Source: Schwartzia sp. (in: firmicutes) (lineage in GTDB: Bacteria; Bacillota; Negativicutes; Selenomonadales; Selenomonadaceae). Taken from it: a stretch of 42,700 nt of DNA. Of this stretch, positions 22,866 through 30,841 are shown in pieces (the first letter of the stretch is position 1; every line of letters begins with the position of its first letter). A model generated the notes under the pieces. The model saw only the letters and a list, made by a program, of their open reading frames with translations, was not told the DNA's origin and did no database searches. The translations under genes and the position numbers were made by a program. The stretch lies in contig JAFTAB010000177.1 of NCBI GenBank assembly GCA_017458745.1, positions 1 to 42,700 on the forward strand, written 5' to 3'.

Positions 22866-22940
22866 TTGAACCGAGATACGCCTGATGAGCAGGCTCGGCA
22901 AAAAAGCAACTGATACTGGTAAAACGGAGCCCAGTCTATT
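22866..22940 (+). promoter_or_regulatory. structured region before the DAHP synthase gene, class unknown
   Basis: CCGAG (22871) pairs with CTCGG (22894-22898) around CCTG/CAGG (22881-22884, 22890-22893) with a bulged ATACG. A second hairpin, ACTGG/CCAGT (22915-22919, 22931-22935), follows. It fits none of the riboswitch signatures checked. It may be a leader, or simply the end of the pheA transcript. Confidence 0.35.
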
Positions 22941-22988
22941 TGTTTGTCATTTATTTATTATAAATTATTTGTTGAGGAGGATTTTATT

Positions 22989-24026
22989 ATGGTTATCATC
23001 ATGAAGCCGGAGGCAAGCGCACAAAACATCAAGGGGGTCATAGAGGTAATCCAGAACGCGGGGCTCACCGCGAAGGTCACCGAGGGCGTGCAGCAGCAAA
23101 TCGTCGCCGTCATAGGCGACAAGTCGAAGGTCTCGAGCGTGCCGTTTGACGCTATGCCGGGCGTGGACCACAGCGTCGCCATCTCAAAGAGCTACAAACT
23201 CGCTAGCCGTGAGTCGCACCCGATGGACAGCGTCGTGGATGTCGACGGCATCGAGATAGGCGGCGGGAATTTTGTCGTGATGGCGGGGCCGTGCGCCGTG
23301 GAGTCACGCGAGCAACTGATGGAGGCTGCGGAAATCGCGAAAAAGGGCGGGGCGCAATTCCTTCGCGGAGGCGCGTACAAGCCGCGCACGTCCCCTTATT
23401 CGTTTCAGGGACTTGAGGAGGAGGGCCTGAAATATCTCGCGGAGGCGAAGGAAAAGACGGGGCTTCGGATTGTCACCGAGGTCACTCAGGTCGAGTCAGT
23501 GGAGATTGTCGCGAAATATTCCGACCTGATGCAGGTCGGGGCGAGGAATATGCAGAATTTCAGCTTGCTGAAGGAAGTCGGCAGAGCAAATAAGCCGGTC
23601 ATGCTGAAGCGCGGTCTCGCCGCGACGCTTGACGAGTGGCTGAACGCCGCCGAGTACATCCTGAGCGAGGGAAATGACAAAGTCATACTCTGCGAGCGCG
23701 GAATCAGGAGCTATGAGACATACACGCGCAACACGCTCGATTTGGCTGCCGTCGCTGCGGTGAAGCACCTCTCGCATTTGCCTATAATAGTGGATCCGAG
23801 CCACGGCACTGGCAAGTGGCGTCTGGTGAAGCCGATGGCGCTTGCCGCAGTGGCAGCGGGCGCCGACGGCATCATCATGGAGATGCACCCGAACCCGGCA
23901 AAGGCTCTCTCGGACGGGGCTCAATCGCTGACACCCGAGCACTACTATGACCTGATGCGCGACGTGAACAAGCTCGCGAAATTCATGCGCGATGAGGACA
24001 TAAAAAGCATAGATTTGGAAGGCTGA
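22989..24026 (+). CDS. aroF: 3-deoxy-7-phosphoheptulonate synthase (DAHP synthase, type I-beta)
   Basis: A 345-residue enzyme joining phosphoenolpyruvate and erythrose 4-phosphate, the first step of aromatic amino acid synthesis. An N-terminal ferredoxin-like regulatory domain (MVIIMKPEASAQNIKGVIEV, about 1-70) precedes the barrel. The barrel shows VVMAGPCAVES, FLRGGAYKPRTSPYSFQG and IIVDPSHGTGK, the last carrying a metal-binding His. The form with this front domain is usually inhibited by tyrosine or phenylalanine. ATG 22989 follows AGGAGG; the frame extends upstream to 22944 without need. It lies 175 bp behind pheA. Confidence 0.95.
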   Translation: MVIIMKPEASAQNIKGVIEVIQNAGLTAKVTEGVQQQIVAVIGDKSKVSSVPFDAMPGVDHSVAISKSYKLASRESHPMDSVVDVDGIEIGGGNFVVMAGPCAVESREQLMEAAEIAKKGGAQFLRGGAYKPRTSPYSFQGLEEEGLKYLAEAKEKTGLRIVTEVTQVESVEIVAKYSDLMQVGARNMQNFSLLKEVGRANKPVMLKRGLAATLDEWLNAAEYILSEGNDKVILCERGIRSYETYTRNTLDLAAVAAVKHLSHLPIIVDPSHGTGKWRLVKPMALAAVAAGADGIIMEMHPNPAKALSDGAQSLTPEHYYDLMRDVNKLAKFMRDEDIKSIDLEG

Positions 24027-24070
24027 TAATTTCAAAATGCACCGATGAATTTTCCGCTCATATAAAATTT

Positions 24071-24113
24071 GCCCGCTGTTGTGAATATAATTTTGCACGG
24101 CGGGCATTTTTTG
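24071..24113 (+). terminator. terminator of the DAHP synthase gene
   Basis: GCCCGCTGT (24071-24079) pairs with ACGGCGGGC (24097-24105), one G-T pair, followed by ATTTTTT. Confidence 0.8.
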
Positions 24114-24133
24114 CCGTCAAAAATTTCTTTTTT

Positions 24134-24162
24134 CTGACATTTTTTGGATTTTATGGTAAAAT
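24134..24162 (+). promoter_or_regulatory. promoter of the VWA gene
   Basis: CTGACA (24134-24139), a 17-nt spacer and TAAAAT (24157-24162). Confidence 0.6.
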
Positions 24163-24198
24163 TATAATATCTGATTATATGGTTACGAGGTGATTATA

Positions 24199-24957
24199 AT
24201 GAAAAAGTTTTATGTGCGCGGTATCCGTTTTTTGTTGTGCGCTTTTGCTTTGGCGATGATAATGACGGGCACGGTTTTAGCCAAGCCCGCCGCGGACGAG
24301 CCGAAACCGAAGGAGGAGACGGCCGCCTCGGCTTTGCCGCGCCATGAGCACAGTGATGCTTGCGGCAATACGACGGAGGAGCCGGTAGAGATTATATGTA
24401 TACTTGACCGCTCCGGGTCAATGCAGAATCTCTCGCAGGATACCATCGGGGGATATAATTCTTTTGTGGCGCAGCAGCGGGAAAAAGAGGGGAGCGCAAC
24501 TATAACGACGGTGCTCTTTGATGACAAGTATGAGAAGATTTTTGACAGTGTGCCTCTTGACGAAGTGCCCGAGCTCACGTCTAAGGAGTACTACGCGCGT
24601 GGCACCACGGCACTTCTCGATGCCGTGGGCAAGACGATTATGAGCACGCTGGGAAGGATGGAGCGCGACGGCGTCTGCCCGGCGCGAAGGAGTGTCATCG
24701 TTCTCATAATGACCGACGGGCTGGAGAATGCGAGCAGGGAATACAGCAGGGAAATGGTAAAGCGGCTCATCGAGGAGACGACCAAGGAATACAAATGGCA
24801 ATTTGTTTTCATGGGCGCGAATATTGACTCGGTTAGTGAGGCGCAGTCGATAGGCATAGCGGCATCCAACGCGCATGACTTTGACGCAAGCGGGGATGGC
24901 GTTGCGACATCGTTTGAGCGCATGGGAGAAGCAGTAGACAGGGTAAGAGAAAGGTAA
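24199..24957 (+). CDS. exported von Willebrand factor A domain protein
   Basis: A 252-residue protein. A signal peptide (IRFLLCAFALAMIMTGTVLA, cleavage near 28) and a short charged linker with PRHEHSDACGN lead to a VWA domain starting at about 64. The metal-ion-dependent adhesion site is complete: DRSGS (D70), the Thr of GTTALLDAV and the Asp of IMTDGLEN. Ca2+/Mg2+-dependent protein binding in the periplasm is therefore likely. The ATG at 24199 is 6 nt behind GAGGTG; a GTG at 24190 lies within that site. No partner secretion gene is nearby. Function unknown. Confidence 0.85.
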   Translation: MKKFYVRGIRFLLCAFALAMIMTGTVLAKPAADEPKPKEETAASALPRHEHSDACGNTTEEPVEIICILDRSGSMQNLSQDTIGGYNSFVAQQREKEGSATITTVLFDDKYEKIFDSVPLDEVPELTSKEYYARGTTALLDAVGKTIMSTLGRMERDGVCPARRSVIVLIMTDGLENASREYSREMVKRLIEETTKEYKWQFVFMGANIDSVSEAQSIGIAASNAHDFDASGDGVATSFERMGEAVDRVRER

Positions 24958-24980
24958 GAAACCAAAATGAAATAAGTCGT

Positions 24981-25095
24981 GCAAGTGGCGCAGAACAAGC
25001 TTTCATTGGCAATGCGGAGGAAGGAGGCGCAGAGGTGCTGCGCCGACCGGCGACAACGCAGCCAATGGGAATCTGGGAAAGCAAGATGTATAACT
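24981..25095 (+). ncRNA. rod-like structured RNA in the DUF362 leader, class unknown
   Basis: A continuous set of nested stems. GCTTTC (24999-25004) pairs with GAAAGC (25077-25082), ATTGGC (25005-25010) with GCCAAT (25061-25066) and TGCG (25013-25016) with CGCA (25057-25060). The terminal hairpin is GGCGCAG (25026-25032) with CTGCGCC (25038-25044). Purine-rich GAGGAAGGA faces GACCGGCGACAA across an internal loop. The segment has no plausible protein and lies directly before the DUF362 gene. A cis-regulatory element or small RNA is likely; it matches no class I could recognise. Confidence 0.5.
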
Positions 25096-25135
25096 TGTTT
25101 CGTGACAGTTCCAATTATTTCCGGGAGGGGAAAAC

Positions 25136-26260
25136 ATGGAAAAGGCAAAGGTTTATTTCACGGATTTTCGCACGGTGGTCGGAACTCCTCTGACAGAGAA
25201 ACTGCGGAAGCTGTGCATCATGGCGGGATTCAAAAAAATTGACATGGAGGGGAAATTTGTCGCCATAAAGATGCACTTCGGCGAGCTGGGAAATCTCGCT
25301 TTTATTCGCCCGCAATACGCCAAGGCGGTGGCTGACATGGTAAAGGAGCAGGGCGGCATACCTTTTTTGACTGACTGCAACACGCTCTACCCCGGCAGCA
25401 GAAGACACGCGGTTGAGCATATGGACTGTGCGAATCTCAACGGATTCACGCCGCTCGTCACGGGGTGTCAGGTCATCATAGCCGATGGTCTGCGCGGAAC
25501 CGACGAAGAGGAGGTGCCCGTGAAGAATGGGGAGTATGTGAAGACGGCGAAAATCGGTCGCGCTCTGATGGACGCTGATATTGTCATAAGCCTCGCGCAT
25601 TTCAAGGGGCATGAGATGACGGGGTTCGGCGGCGCGATAAAGAATCTTGGCATGGGAGGCGGCAGCCGCGCCGGCAAGATGGAGCAACATTCGTCGGGCA
25701 AGGTCTCGGTCGATGAATCCAAGTGCCGCGGATGCCGTCGCTGCGCCCGTGAGTGCGGGTCAAACGCCATAACGTATGAGAACAACAAGGCGCATATAAA
25801 TCATGACCTTTGCAAGGGCTGCGGTCGCTGCATAGGGGCGTGCGCTTTTGACGCGATAGCAAACGACCAATGGGATGCCAGCGATCTGCTCGACCGCAAG
25901 ATGGCCGAGTACGCGCAGGCGATATGCCAGGATCGCCCGACATTCCATATCAATATGGCTATGGATATATCGCCGAATTGCGACTGCCACGGGGAGAATG
26001 ATGCGCCGATTCTGCCGAATATCGGTATGTTCGCCTCTTTTGACCCGGTTGCGTGCGATCAGGCGGCAGTGGATGCCTGCCAGAATGCGACTCCAATAGC
26101 GAACAGCCAGCTCGGGGAGAATCTCTCGAACAAAAATTTTGCAAAGAAGAACGACGTGTTCCTCGACAATAACCCCAACGTGAACTGGGAAGAGACTCTG
26201 GTTCATGCCGAAAAAATCGGTCTCGGCACGCGGGAGTATGAGCTGGTCACGATGAAGTGA
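25136..26260 (+). CDS. DUF362 domain protein with two [4Fe-4S] motifs
   Basis: A 374-residue protein. The N-terminal DUF362 part (1-195) includes VAIKMHFGELGN, ISLAHFKGHEMTGFGGAIKNLGMGGGSRAGK and similar conserved blocks. A ferredoxin insert follows with two complete Cys sets, CRGCRRCARECG and CKGCGRCIGACAF, each able to hold a [4Fe-4S] cluster. The C-terminal part resumes the DUF362 fold (CDCHGENDAPILPNIGMFASFDPVACDQAAVD). Such proteins are common in strict anaerobes and are thought to pass electrons; the reaction is not known. GGGAGGGG precedes the ATG. The structured leader upstream suggests specific control. Confidence 0.92.
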   Translation: MEKAKVYFTDFRTVVGTPLTEKLRKLCIMAGFKKIDMEGKFVAIKMHFGELGNLAFIRPQYAKAVADMVKEQGGIPFLTDCNTLYPGSRRHAVEHMDCANLNGFTPLVTGCQVIIADGLRGTDEEEVPVKNGEYVKTAKIGRALMDADIVISLAHFKGHEMTGFGGAIKNLGMGGGSRAGKMEQHSSGKVSVDESKCRGCRRCARECGSNAITYENNKAHINHDLCKGCGRCIGACAFDAIANDQWDASDLLDRKMAEYAQAICQDRPTFHINMAMDISPNCDCHGENDAPILPNIGMFASFDPVACDQAAVDACQNATPIANSQLGENLSNKNFAKKNDVFLDNNPNVNWEETLVHAEKIGLGTREYELVTMK

Positions 26261-26277
26261 TTTTTAGTTGAGTTTTT

Positions 26278-26351
26278 ATCTGATACTTATGAGTAAATTG
26301 GACTAAATTCAGTGGGGGGGTAAAACTCCCACTGAATAAGCCTGATTTTAT
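26278..26351 (+). repeat. hairpin repeat, copy 5, degenerate and minimal
   Basis: AAATTGGACTAAATTCAGTG pairs back with CTCCCACTGAATAAG and ends GATTTTAT. The internal hairpins are gone and several bases deviate from the other copies. It lies right behind the DUF362 gene and may act as its terminator. Confidence 0.7.
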
Positions 26352-26414
26352 GGACGGTTTTTTGTGGAATTTAACTTTTCTCTTCAATATATTATGAATT
26401 TCAGCCAAATTTTA

Positions 26415-26474
26415 TTGCAATGATGACCGCTTTACGATAAAATTATTTCGTGTGGCTGTCAAAAATTTTGACAG
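26415..26474 (+). promoter_or_regulatory. mreB promoter and adjoining palindrome
   Basis: TTGCAA (26415-26420), a 17-nt spacer and TAAAAT (26438-26443). From about +6 a palindrome CTGTCAAAA-A-TTTTGACAG (26456-26474, 9-bp arms) lies in the transcribed region. This is a possible operator. Confidence 0.65.
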
Positions 26475-26502
26475 TTCCCTGGTTTGGAGGTTATTGCATA
26501 GC

Positions 26503-27528
26503 ATGTTTGGCATGAATATGGATATTGGCATTGATCTTGGCACAGCGAATGTGCTGGTCTATGTCAAAAACAAGGGCATAGTTCTCCGGGAGCCTTCAGT
26601 CGTCGCGGTGAATCGCGACACGAATCAGATTCTCGCGATTGGCGCGGAGGCAAAGAATATGCTCGGGAGAACGCCGGGAGACATAATAGCGATTCGCCCG
26701 CTGCGTGACGGCGTGATTGCCGATTACGAAATCACGGAGACCATGCTCCGTTATTTCATAGAGAAGGTCATAGGCCATAGCTTCGTTTTCAGGCCGCGCA
26801 TAATGATCTGCATACCGACGGGCGTGACGATGGTCGAGAAGCGCGCGGTGCAGGAGGCGGCGGAGCAGGCGGGCGCAAGAAAGACCCATCTCATTGAGGA
26901 GCCGATGGCTGCCGCTATTGGAGCAGGGCTGCCCGTTGACGATGCTACCGGCTCGATGGTAGTGGATGTGGGCGGCGGCACGACCGATATTGCCATCATA
27001 AGTCTCGGCGGGATAGTGGTGAGCGACAGCCTGCGGGTGGCCGGCGATAAATTCGACGAGGAGATTATCGCGTATGTGCGCAGGACGGCTAATATGCTGA
27101 TAGGAGAGCGCACGGCTGAGAATATAAAAATGCAAATCGGCGGGGCGTACGGCAATGCGCGTGAGCTGCAGATGGAGGTCAAGGGTCGCGATCTTTTGTC
27201 GGGCCTGCCGAAGAGCATAATCCTCTCGACGGCTCAGGTAGCGGAGGCGCTTGCGCCGTCAGTTTATCGCATAGTCGAATGCGTGAAGAAGGTGCTGGAG
27301 GAGGCACCGCCGGAGCTGGCGGCAGACATAATGGATCATGGCATAGTGCTGACGGGAGGCGGGGCAATGCTCTATGGGCTCGATGAACTGATTCACCATG
27401 AGACAGGTATCCCGACCATTCTCGCGGATGACCCGCTTTCCTGCGTTGCGATTGGCACGGGGAAGGCTCTTGACTTCGCCGATCATTTCAAGGACGGACA
27501 GGAAATGACGAGTGTACTGTCACAATGA
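26503..27528 (+). CDS. mreB: rod shape-determining protein MreB/Mbl
   Basis: A 341-residue bacterial actin that guides side-wall peptidoglycan synthesis. Phosphate-1 motif: [21 protein letters not shown]. Phosphate-2 motif: [19 protein letters not shown]. The adenosine motif is [15 protein letters not shown]. The ATG at 26503 gives the usual [16 protein letters not shown] start; GGAGG is 12 nt upstream, and an in-frame TTG at 26494 or the open frame up to 26452 are less likely. The mreCD genes are not adjacent. Placing mreB before flagellar flgF/flgG genes is a known arrangement in Firmicutes. Confidence 0.95.
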   Translation: MFGMNMDIGIDLGTANVLVYVKNKGIVLREPSVVAVNRDTNQILAIGAEAKNMLGRTPGDIIAIRPLRDGVIADYEITETMLRYFIEKVIGHSFVFRPRIMICIPTGVTMVEKRAVQEAAEQAGARKTHLIEEPMAAAIGAGLPVDDATGSMVVDVGGGTTDIAIISLGGIVVSDSLRVAGDKFDEEIIAYVRRTANMLIGERTAENIKMQIGGAYGNARELQMEVKGRDLLSGLPKSIILSTAQVAEALAPSVYRIVECVKKVLEEAPPELAADIMDHGIVLTGGGAMLYGLDELIHHETGIPTILADDPLSCVAIGTGKALDFADHFKDGQEMTSVLSQ

Positions 27529-27655
27529 TTTTGAATAAAAGACGGCGGCATAGGCGTTGCCGTTGTTCAATTATCATCGTGCCGGCACATGGGCACGCTA
27601 AAAGATGATTGATTTGTTGTTATAGTATAATGACGTATTTTAGGAGTGACTTATT

Positions 27656-28453
27656 ATGTGGCGTGGGCTTTATACGGCGGCTACCGGCATGATGACCGAG
27701 CAGAATCGAACCAACGTGATTGCGAATAACCTTGCCAATGCGAATACGACAGGCTATAAACGTGACCGCGCAGTCGATGAGGAATTCAGCCCGATGCTGA
27801 TTCGTCGCATAAACGACACCAAGCAGTACAAGGTGACGGATTTCAAACAGTTCTCGATTGACAGGCGGCCGCCCAGAGTCGGGACGCTTGGGCTCGGCTC
27901 GTACACGGCGGAGATTGCCACCGACCATGCCCAGGGCAATATGATGACTACCGGCAATCCGCTTGACCTTGCAATTTCCGGCGAGGGGTACTTTGTCATT
28001 AACACGCCCGATGGCGCGAGGTACACCAGAAATGGCAATTTTTATCTTACGCGTGATGGCCGCTTGGTCACGTCAAACGGTCAGGAGGTCGCAGCGCGAG
28101 GGGGACGCAATATAAGGATTCCTGAGGGCACAAGGGAGATAGTGGTCGGCGCGCAGGGGCAGATTTGGGCAGATCGCCAGCAAGTGGGGCAGCTTGAGTT
28201 CGTCCAATTTAATGACAGGCGGGCTGTTCTGAAGCAAGGCGACAGCCTTTATTACCCGCAGGAGGGAGCGCAGCCCCAGCCGGCGACGGGAGAGATTAAT
28301 CAGGGGCTTTTGGAGCGATCTAATTCCAATGTCATAGACGAGATGGTGGAGCTCATCAATAATTTCCGCATTTATGAGGCCGACTCGAAGGCGGTCACGA
28401 CGCAGGATTCGATGCTCGACAAGTCGGTGAATAATATCGGGCTCGTGCAGTAG
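27656..28453 (+). CDS. flgF: flagellar basal-body rod protein FlgF-type
   Basis: A 265-residue rod/hook family protein. The N-terminal motif MWRGLYTAATGMMTEQNRTNVIANNLANANTTGYK is the family signature with the ANNLANxNTxGYK block. NPLDLAISGEGYFVINTPDG opens the central domain. The C-terminal helix SNSNVIDEMVELINNFRIYEADSKAVTTQDSML completes the rod fold. FlgF forms part of the proximal rod. It differs from the following flgG in the shorter, more variable centre. TAGGAG precedes the ATG. First gene of the flagellar run. Confidence 0.9.
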   Translation: MWRGLYTAATGMMTEQNRTNVIANNLANANTTGYKRDRAVDEEFSPMLIRRINDTKQYKVTDFKQFSIDRRPPRVGTLGLGSYTAEIATDHAQGNMMTTGNPLDLAISGEGYFVINTPDGARYTRNGNFYLTRDGRLVTSNGQEVAARGGRNIRIPEGTREIVVGAQGQIWADRQQVGQLEFVQFNDRRAVLKQGDSLYYPQEGAQPQPATGEINQGLLERSNSNVIDEMVELINNFRIYEADSKAVTTQDSMLDKSVNNIGLVQ

Positions 28454-28496
28454 CGTGAAAATAGGACTTTTTTAAAAAAATAGGTCTTTTTTCCGT

Positions 28497-28523
28497 TAAG
28501 AAAAATGGGATATTTGACGATAA
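28497..28523 (+). promoter_or_regulatory. candidate sigma-28 (flagellar) promoter before flgG
   Basis: TAAG (28497-28500), exactly 15 nt, then GACGATAA (28516-28523). This differs by one base in each box from the sigma-28 consensus TAAA-N15-GCCGATAA. It lies in the 123-bp gap before flgG. Confidence 0.5.
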
Positions 28524-28576
28524 ATATAATAGCGTTAAGTATATCTGCATATTAATTAGATTGGAGCGATGTTATT

Positions 28577-29365
28577 ATGATGAGGGCTCTTTGGTCGGCG
28601 GCGTCCGGCATGAAGACTCAGCAGCAGAATATGGACGTCGTGGCTCATAACCTTGCGAACGTCAACACGTTCGGCATGAAAAAGATTCGCGCCGAGTTCC
28701 ATGACCTTCTTTATCAGACATTGAGAACGGCGGGCGCGGAGAGCGGCGCTGATTCGCAGTACCCGACGGGGCTTCAGATAGGTCTGGGCGATAAGCTGGC
28801 GGCGACCCAGCGCATTTTCTCGCAGGGCAATCTTCAGGCGACTGACAATCCGACTGACATAGCCATCGAGGGCGAGGGCTTTTTCCAGATTGAGTTGCCT
28901 GACGGCACCATCGCCTATACGCGTGACGGCTCGTTCAAGCTCGATCAGGATCGCCGCCTTGTGACTACGGACGGATACCCAGAGGCTGACAATATCACTT
29001 TCGACCAAAACGCGTCAAGTGACTCCATTGTCATATCGTCGGACGGTCGAGTGGCTGACCAGGTAGACGGGCAGATCAACCAGATCGGCCAGATTCAGAT
29101 TGCCCGTTTTGTCAACCCGGCAGGTCTCACGGCAATCGGCAAGAATCTTTTCATCGTCTCGGAGTCATCGGGCGATGCGCTCCTTGGCAACCCCGGAGAG
29201 GACGGGGCGGGCACGCTGGTTCAGTCCGTCATAGAGATGAGCAATGTTCAGGTAGTCGAGGAAATGGTCAACATGATTGTGGCGCAGCGCGCGTACGAGT
29301 CTGACGCGAAGGCCATCACGACATCTGACTCGATGCTTGAAATTGCGAACGGGTTGAAGCGTTGA
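28577..29365 (+). CDS. flgG: flagellar distal rod protein FlgG
   Basis: A 262-residue protein of the normal FlgG length. It starts MRALWSAASGMKTQQQNMDVVAHNLANVNTFGMKK; the centre shows NPTDIAIEGEGFFQIELPDG, and the end is the standard VQVVEEMVNMIVAQRAYESDAKAITTSDSMLEIANGLKR. FlgG builds the distal rod that passes through the peptidoglycan and carries the P and L rings encoded downstream. The spacing to flgA is 16 bp, so the genes from here on are one operon. Confidence 0.95.
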   Translation: MMRALWSAASGMKTQQQNMDVVAHNLANVNTFGMKKIRAEFHDLLYQTLRTAGAESGADSQYPTGLQIGLGDKLAATQRIFSQGNLQATDNPTDIAIEGEGFFQIELPDGTIAYTRDGSFKLDQDRRLVTTDGYPEADNITFDQNASSDSIVISSDGRVADQVDGQINQIGQIQIARFVNPAGLTAIGKNLFIVSESSGDALLGNPGEDGAGTLVQSVIEMSNVQVVEEMVNMIVAQRAYESDAKAITTSDSMLEIANGLKR

Positions 29366-29381
29366 TAGCGCATGATATTTT

Positions 29382-30182
29382 ATGAGATCAGGATTTGACT
29401 GCATGGAGGCGGTGCGTTTTTGGCGTGTCGCCTATCCTTGTTTTTTCAAGAAAATATTCTCTCTCATTTTTGTAATGGCTTTGGCGGTTCCTGCCACGGC
29501 AAACGCCGTAGGCATGACGCGTGAGCAGAAATATCCGCAGGTGATAACGCCGTCAACGGTCGAGAGCCTCATAATGGAGCACGTTGATGAGCTGATGGCT
29601 GAGGCGCATGAGACGAGGCGTTATACCGTTGACGTGGTGCATATTCCCAAAAATATCAGGGCGCCCGAGGGAGAGCTTTCGTACTCGGTGACGACGCCGA
29701 ACGGCCTTCGTTATTCGTCTAATACAGCGGTATACGTTGAAATTTTTGTCGACGGCGTGTCTTTCAGGAAGGTAAGCTGCAAGGCATCGGTTCATATCTA
29801 TGACATGGTTTGCGTCGCGGCTCGCCCGATTCAGCCGAACACCCCGATCACGCGGGAGGATGTGCGACTTGAGGAGCAGGATATCGGCTCCCGCGGGAAA
29901 AATTATTTTTTGACCATAGATGAAGTCATCGGCAGGGTGGTCTCGCGAAGGATGAACATAGGGCAGCCGATGACGCAGGCGATGCTGAAATGGCCCGAAT
30001 TGATAGAGCCCGGCGCTCCGATAACAATCATCACGGATATGAAGGGCGTGAAGATAAAGACGGAGGGGACTGCTTTGGAGGCGGGGCGTCTCCATGAGCG
30101 AATAAGGGTGAGGAACAATAACTCGCGCAAGGTGATAAGGGCGCGCGTGATTGATGCAAATACGGTTGAAGTTGAGAATTGA
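29382..30182 (+). CDS. flgA: flagellar P-ring assembly chaperone FlgA
   Basis: A 266-residue exported protein with a late hydrophobic segment (KKIFSLIFVMALAVPATANA) that fits a signal peptide. The C-terminal two thirds holds the SAF-type FlgA domain: VAARPIQPNTPITREDVRLEEQDI, IGRVVSRRMNIGQPMTQAML and GVKIKTEGTALEAGRLHERIRVRNNNSRKVIRARVIDANTVEV. FlgA chaperones FlgI subunits in the periplasm. The exact start is uncertain: ATG 29382 has no good ribosome binding site, while GTG 29412 lies just behind GGAGG and would give a standard signal peptide. Confidence 0.9.
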   Translation: MRSGFDCMEAVRFWRVAYPCFFKKIFSLIFVMALAVPATANAVGMTREQKYPQVITPSTVESLIMEHVDELMAEAHETRRYTVDVVHIPKNIRAPEGELSYSVTTPNGLRYSSNTAVYVEIFVDGVSFRKVSCKASVHIYDMVCVAARPIQPNTPITREDVRLEEQDIGSRGKNYFLTIDEVIGRVVSRRMNIGQPMTQAMLKWPELIEPGAPITIITDMKGVKIKTEGTALEAGRLHERIRVRNNNSRKVIRARVIDANTVEVEN

Positions 30183-30193
30183 AGGTGAATGGC

Positions 30194-30796
30194 ATGAATG
30201 GTAGTTTGAAAAAGATTGTGGCCGCGTCTTTTTGCGCCGTCATTATGACAGGCGTGTCGCCTGCGGCGGCTGACGCTCAGTCGCTTTGGACTGACGGCCC
30301 GCACAATGAGAGCGTGCTTTTTGCCGACAAGAAAGCACGAAATGTCGGTGATATTTTGACAATCGTGATAAGCGAGAGTGCCACCACATCGATGAATAAA
30401 TCATCGAGCAACAGCAAGGAGGGCAACACGAACCTCAATACCGGCATTGGTATTTTCCATTTCCTCGCTGCGGCTTCCGCCAGTGCCTCGGATGACTGGA
30501 AGGCCGACGGATCGACATCCAACACCAACAGGGCTAACGGCCGCGTGACGGTCACGGTCGTTGAGGTTGAGCCAAACGGCAACATGGTCGTCGAGGGCAC
30601 GCAGTCGATATGGCAGAACAACAATGAGCACAAGATTACTCTGCGCGGCGTGGTGCGCCGTGATGACGTGTCATACAACAACACTGTCCCTTCGACGCAG
30701 GTCGCCGACGCGACAATCAAGTTTGACGGCAAGGGCCCAATCAACGCGAAGCAGCGTCAGGGCATTTTAACGCAGATATTCAATTTCTTGTTCTAG
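30194..30796 (+). CDS. flgH: flagellar L-ring protein FlgH
   Basis: A 200-residue protein forming the outer-membrane ring of the flagellar basal body, direct evidence for a diderm cell. ADKKARNVGDILTIVISESATTSMNK is the conserved start of the mature domain. NGRVTVTVVEVEPNGNMVVEGTQSIWQNNNEHKITLRGVVRRDDV and ATIKFDGKGPINAKQRQGILTQIFNFLF follow. ATG 30194 is 6 nt behind AAGGTG. The signal peptide ends MTGVSPAAADAQSLW and has no lipobox Cys, unlike the lipoprotein FlgH of proteobacteria. Confidence 0.93.
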   Translation: MNGSLKKIVAASFCAVIMTGVSPAAADAQSLWTDGPHNESVLFADKKARNVGDILTIVISESATTSMNKSSSNSKEGNTNLNTGIGIFHFLAAASASASDDWKADGSTSNTNRANGRVTVTVVEVEPNGNMVVEGTQSIWQNNNEHKITLRGVVRRDDVSYNNTVPSTQVADATIKFDGKGPINAKQRQGILTQIFNFLF

Positions 30797-30841
30797 TTCT
30801 TTGAGCCGCCGTGAGCGGCGGAGGGGTAGGGTGTATCGCTG

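Noticed and set aside
22880-22900. CTGATGAG resembling a hammerhead ribozyme core
   Set aside because: The required GAAA after stem II and a third stem with a cleavage site are not present at the right places.
25013-25060. Possible small SRP RNA because of GGAGGAAGGAGGCGC
   Set aside because: The conserved GGTCAGGTCCGGAAGGAAGCAGCC-type tip is absent and the loop arrangement differs.
28464-28492. Possible terminator behind flgF
   Set aside because: GAC/GTC with T and A tracts forms only a bulged weak stem; it looks more like a duplicated ATAGG-ACTTTTTT tract.
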